Part shown: positions 24,091 to 26,658 of the stretch, in pieces
Layout of the letters: the number at the start of each line of letters is the position of its first letter
Numbering within the stretch: position 1 is the stretch's first letter
DNA from: Verrucomicrobiota bacterium
GTDB taxonomy: Bacteria > Verrucomicrobiota > Verrucomicrobiia > Opitutales > Seribacteraceae
DNA: 26,658 nt
Direction of reading: 5' to 3'
NCBI GenBank assembly: GCA_014382645.1
Contig: JACNJI010000340.1
Location: 1-26,658 of the forward strand
The notes under the pieces: model-generated
Database searches by the model: none
The model's input: the letters and a program-made list of their open reading frames with translations, nothing else
What the model was told of the DNA's origin: nothing
Made by a program: the position numbers and the translations under genes

Positions 24091-25044
24091 ATGCGAAGTT
24101 TTCTTGGAATCTTATTTTTCTCTGTATTTGGAATTCCGACGTCTGCTTCCGGCGTTGAGAATAATTCCACTTTAGTGAATCCGGATCAGCACTCGGCTTT
24201 GGATTACGGTGATGCTTTGATTTATGGTTTGGTGGAAGGTATTACGGAATTTTTGCCAGTTTCGTCTACCGGTCACTTGATTCTAACTAAAGAATGGATG
24301 GGCAAAGCAAATGAGGAGGAAGTTCAGTCAGCCTTAAATGCGTATTTGATAGTGATACAGGCCGGAGCTATTCTTGCAGTTGCGTTATTGTATTGGAGAG
24401 ATGTCTGGGCTATGGGCTTGGGCTTGCTTGGACTTGATCCTCGTGGACGAGCTCTGGCTCGCAATGTATTGTTGGCGTTTTTACCCGCAGCTGCAATCGG
24501 CCCTTTTCTCGATGAAATCATCGAGCAAAAACTTTTCGGGGCATTACCTGTGGCGATTGCTTTGCTTGGCGGTGCTGCCCTTATGTTCGCTGCCGAGCGA
24601 ATGAGAGCCAACCGCGAACGAGTCGACGCCTCTGGCGCATCGACGGAGCTTAGTAATATGCGACCAATTGACGCTTTTGTCATTGGCCTCCTGCAATGCG
24701 TGGCGATGTGGCCGGGCACAAGTCGTTCCATGATGACTATCGTTGGCGGGTACCTAGTTGGATTGCGTCCTGCACAAGCGGCGGAATTCAGCTTTTTGCT
24801 TGGACTGGTTACTTTGACGGCGGCGGCAGGCTACAAGACAGTTACCGGAGGTGGCGAAATGATTGAGCACCTTGAGCTTGGCCCTGTTTTATTTGGTTGT
24901 CTCGTTGCGGGCGTTTCCGCAGCCTTGGCCGTTCGATGGTTGGTCGGTTTTCTGTCTCGACGAGGCTTAGCCTTGTTTGCTTGGTATCGAATTGTGCTCG
25001 CAGCGGTTATTTTTGTGATGATTGGAATGGATATGCTTGTTTAG
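24091..25044 (+). CDS. uppP: Undecaprenyl-diphosphatase with an N-terminal extension
   Basis: UppP (BacA) dephosphorylates undecaprenyl pyrophosphate in the inner membrane, recycling the lipid carrier for cell-wall and polysaccharide synthesis; overexpression gives bacitracin resistance. The two signature motifs are VEGITEFLPVSSTGHL (Glu-rich motif and Ser loop) and MWPGTSRSMMTIVGG (PGTSRS with the catalytic Arg). About seven to eight hydrophobic spans follow. The ATG at 24091 follows ttacagg and gives 317 residues. This includes a signal-peptide-like segment (RSFLGILFFSVFGIPTSASG) and a polar stretch before the usual first helix at about residue 40; most UppP start right there and have about 270 residues. 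The gene is divergent from trpD. The open frame continues far upstream but only as antisense of trpD. Confidence 0.93.
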   Translation: MRSFLGILFFSVFGIPTSASGVENNSTLVNPDQHSALDYGDALIYGLVEGITEFLPVSSTGHLILTKEWMGKANEEEVQSALNAYLIVIQAGAILAVALLYWRDVWAMGLGLLGLDPRGRALARNVLLAFLPAAAIGPFLDEIIEQKLFGALPVAIALLGGAALMFAAERMRANRERVDASGASTELSNMRPIDAFVIGLLQCVAMWPGTSRSMMTIVGGYLVGLRPAQAAEFSFLLGLVTLTAAAGYKTVTGGGEMIEHLELGPVLFGCLVAGVSAALAVRWLVGFLSRRGLALFAWYRIVLAAVIFVMIGMDMLV

Positions 25045-25053
25045 TTCGTGAGC

Positions 25054-25085
25054 TTGACTGCCGGCCCATGAAGTGATTTTATAAG
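25054..25085 (+). promoter_or_regulatory. Possible promoter of the rpmF-plsX-fabH operon
   Basis: TTGACT (25054-25059) is followed by an A/T-rich TTTTATAAG at 25077-25085. TTTTAT sits at a 17-base spacing, and the better-looking TATAAG at 20. It lies in the 92-base gap between uppP and rpmF. The -10 match is imperfect, so this is a suggestion. Confidence 0.35.
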
Positions 25086-25136
25086 AATGTTTTCAAAGAG
25101 GAAGCAGACTTTTAATACCTACCAATTCCATTCACC

Positions 25137-25313
25137 ATGGGCCAACCAAAGCGCAAACAATCCAAGCAACGTAGCCGTAAAAGGCGTGGAGCTAATCGTT
25201 TCATCGCACCACAACTTGCCAAGGATGCGGACGGTTCCGTTATCCGTTCTCACCATGTGAACCCGGAAACAGGACAGTATCGCGGACGACAAGTTCTCGA
25301 TCTCGAACTCTAA
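25137..25313 (+). CDS. rpmF: Large ribosomal subunit protein bL32
   Basis: A 58-residue basic ribosomal protein of the large subunit. The product begins MGQPKRKQSKQRSRKRRGAN, with the usual Lys/Arg-rich tail, and ends HHVNPETGQYRGRQVLDL, the standard L32 C-terminal pattern. It has no cysteines, so it is the zinc-free form rather than the four-Cys zinc-ribbon form. The ATG at 25137 is not preceded by a close Shine-Dalgarno site; AGAGGAAG sits about 33 bases upstream. It leads the conserved rpmF-plsX-fabH cluster, with plsX starting 24 bases after its stop. Confidence 0.93.
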   Translation: MGQPKRKQSKQRSRKRRGANRFIAPQLAKDADGSVIRSHHVNPETGQYRGRQVLDLEL

Positions 25314-25337
25314 GCCGTTTTTGGCTGCTTCGGTGTA

Positions 25338-26390
25338 GTGACGTCCGAGGCTAGAGTTACGTTGGCCATCGATGCGATGGGCAGCGACGAAGGACCTAAT
25401 GAAATTCTCGAGGGACTTGTGCTTGCAGTGGAAGCAGCTCCTCGTGGCGCCCGATTTGTAGTGGTAGGACAGGAGGATGTCTTGGGTCCGATGATTGAAA
25501 ATAAGCCTCGATTGAAATCGGCGAATGTGGAGATGCGCCATGCCTCGGAAATTATTTCCATGGGCGAAAAACCCATTGCAGGTATTAAGCAGAAAAAGGA
25601 TTCTTCCATGTCTCGAGCCTTGGAGATGGTTAAGGAGAATGAAGCGGATGCTTTGTTGAGCTGCGGTAACACTGGATGCCTTATGGCTGGCGGAGCTATC
25701 CGCCTTCGCACTCTTGATGGTGTTGAGAGGCCGGCACTCTGTACGATTTGGCCCGGTCGAGAGCGCTACTTTACACTGCTTGATGCAGGAGCCAATCCGC
25801 ACCCGAAGCCCATACACGTAGCTCAGAATGCCATTCTTGGATCAAACTATGCTCGGGTTGCCTTAGGTTTGGTGCGACCCCGAGTGGGACTCCTTACGAT
25901 CGGAACCGAAGAAGGCAAGGGAAACGAACTAATTCATCAGACGCACGAGATGCTCAAAAGCATCAACGGCAGCATTTTAAACTACGCGGGCCTCATCGAG
26001 GGCTCTCAGATTTTCGAAAACATAGTGGATGTCGTTGTGTGTGATGGTTTTGTGGGAAATATAGTGCTGAAAGCCTGTGAGTCTTTAAGTAAGTTGATCG
26101 GTAGTTTTCTTGATGAGGAATTACGCCGCAACGCCTTGCGGAAAACTGGGGCATTGCTTTCGAAGGGAGCGTTCCGCAGCCTCAAGCAAAGAATCAATCC
26201 CGAACAGTTTGGAGGGGCCCCTTTATTAGGTCTACGCAAACATGTAATCAAGGCGCATGGATCATCCAACAGACACCATGTATGTGGTGCCATAAAAATT
26301 GCTCTCGATCTGGTGCAATGCGACATGATCAGCCAAGTTCTTGCTGACATTACCTCTGCAAACGAAATCCTGCGCCCGGAAGTATCCTGA
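25338..26390 (+). CDS. plsX: Phosphate acyltransferase
   Basis: PlsX makes acyl-phosphate from acyl-ACP and inorganic phosphate, the donor used by PlsY to start phospholipid synthesis; it acts at the inner face of the cytoplasmic membrane. The 350-residue protein shows LAIDAMGSDEGPNEILEGL at the N-terminus and LLSCGNTGCLMAGGAI. LLTIGTEEGKGNELIHQTHE and VVCDGFVGNIVLKACESL follow in the family order. It starts with GTG at 25338. It is the second gene of the rpmF-plsX-fabH cluster, with fabH starting 22 bases after the stop. Some C-terminal stretches (KQRINPEQFGGAPLLGLRK) match the membrane-associating helical pair of the family. Confidence 0.95.
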   Translation: MTSEARVTLAIDAMGSDEGPNEILEGLVLAVEAAPRGARFVVVGQEDVLGPMIENKPRLKSANVEMRHASEIISMGEKPIAGIKQKKDSSMSRALEMVKENEADALLSCGNTGCLMAGGAIRLRTLDGVERPALCTIWPGRERYFTLLDAGANPHPKPIHVAQNAILGSNYARVALGLVRPRVGLLTIGTEEGKGNELIHQTHEMLKSINGSILNYAGLIEGSQIFENIVDVVVCDGFVGNIVLKACESLSKLIGSFLDEELRRNALRKTGALLSKGAFRSLKQRINPEQFGGAPLLGLRKHVIKAHGSSNRHHVCGAIKIALDLVQCDMISQVLADITSANEILRPEVS

Positions 26391-26412
26391 AATTCAGTTG
26401 AGTGATTCTTTA

Positions 26413-26658
26413 ATGATTTCCAATTCTTCCGCCATCGTAATGTTGGGTCTTGGTTCCTATGCCCCCGAAAATCGCCTTACCAATCTTGAATTGAGCAAGA
26501 AAGTCGATACTAGCGATGATTGGATTTTTTCCCGTACGGGCATTCGTGAGCGACGAATCGCTTCAGATGAAGAGAGCACTAGCGATCTCGCAATGCGTGC
26601 TGCCCAAAATGCATTAAAAGATGCCGATGTATTGCCTGAGGAAATTGACCTTGTGGTC
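26413..26658 (+). CDS. fabH: 3-oxoacyl-ACP synthase III (beginning only)
   Basis: FabH condenses acetyl-CoA (or another starter acyl-CoA) with malonyl-ACP to start fatty acid synthesis. Only the first 82 codons are in the window, so the catalytic Cys-His-Asn triad cannot be checked. The N-terminal landmarks are clear: GLGSYAPENRLTNLEL, then TSDDWIFSRTGIRERRIA, where the Trp and Arg belong to the CoA-binding region, and MRAAQNALKDADVLPEEIDL. The ATG at 26413 adds nine residues before MLGLGSYAP, so the in-frame ATG at 26440 is a possible alternative. The position after plsX supports the call. Confidence 0.92.
   Translation, partial: MISNSSAIVMLGLGSYAPENRLTNLELSKKVDTSDDWIFSRTGIRERRIASDEESTSDLAMRAAQNALKDADVLPEEIDLVV

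Noticed and set aside
1..26658. CRISPR arrays, insertion sequences, tRNA or rRNA genes
   Set aside because: I saw no regularly spaced repeats, transposase-like frames, or tRNA/rRNA-like segments; the intergenic gaps are too small for most of these.

Overview
The window comes from a Gram-negative, didermic, non-sporulating bacterium. The best guess is the Planctomycetota-Verrucomicrobiota (PVC) group, most likely a marine Verrucomicrobiota of the Opitutae type. The pointers are an exported PSCyt1/DUF1549 'planctomycete cytochrome' protein, a large cytochrome resembling the hydrazine synthase alpha subunit, an outer-membrane beta-barrel gene, and mostly non-Shine-Dalgarno starts with A/T-rich bases before the start codon. 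This is inference from gene families; there is no rRNA marker here.

Layout. (1) 1-5941, minus strand: three exported proteins in one probable operon. They are a two-module beta-sandwich protein, a beta-propeller/di-heme HzsA-like protein, and a PSCyt1-DUF1549 protein whose frame is cut by a stop at 96-98. (2) 6001-8997, plus strand: an O6-alkylguanine-DNA alkyltransferase, then a tight, A+T-rich cassette of HAD hydrolase, MTA/SAH-type nucleosidase with an extra C-terminal tail, and a radical-SAM protein of the spore photoproduct lyase (SPL) family. (3) 9063-11595, plus strand: miaB, a small membrane protein and gmk. (4) 18065-11629, minus strand: hrpB, yraN, zwf, a 71-residue unknown ORF and gnd. 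zwf and gnd are the two dehydrogenases of the oxidative pentose phosphate pathway. (5) 18163-19081, minus strand: an Hsp20 gene with a strong promoter and Shine-Dalgarno site, and a stand-alone Smr protein. (6) 19158-20018, plus strand: an outer-membrane barrel protein, facing a TPR protein (21489-20077). (7) 23966-21551, minus strand: trpD overlapping glmM. (8) 24091-26658, plus strand: uppP, then the classical rpmF-plsX-fabH lipid cluster; fabH runs off the end.

Most of the window is ordinary housekeeping. The most interesting part is 6517-8997. A nucleosidase of the family that destroys 5'-deoxyadenosine and S-adenosylhomocysteine is translationally coupled to a radical-SAM enzyme of the SPL family, in an organism with no sign of sporulation. 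The HAD gene ahead of it has no ATG, GTG or TTG start in the right place, and the SPL homologue appears to lack the usual hydrogen-donor cysteine. This could be a small radical-SAM enzyme plus by-product disposal module with a substrate other than spore DNA. The second point of interest is the HzsA-like cytochrome beside a decaying DUF1549 gene.

Limits: families were assigned by reading motifs, without database searches. Catalytic-residue comparisons rest on remembered reference sequences.
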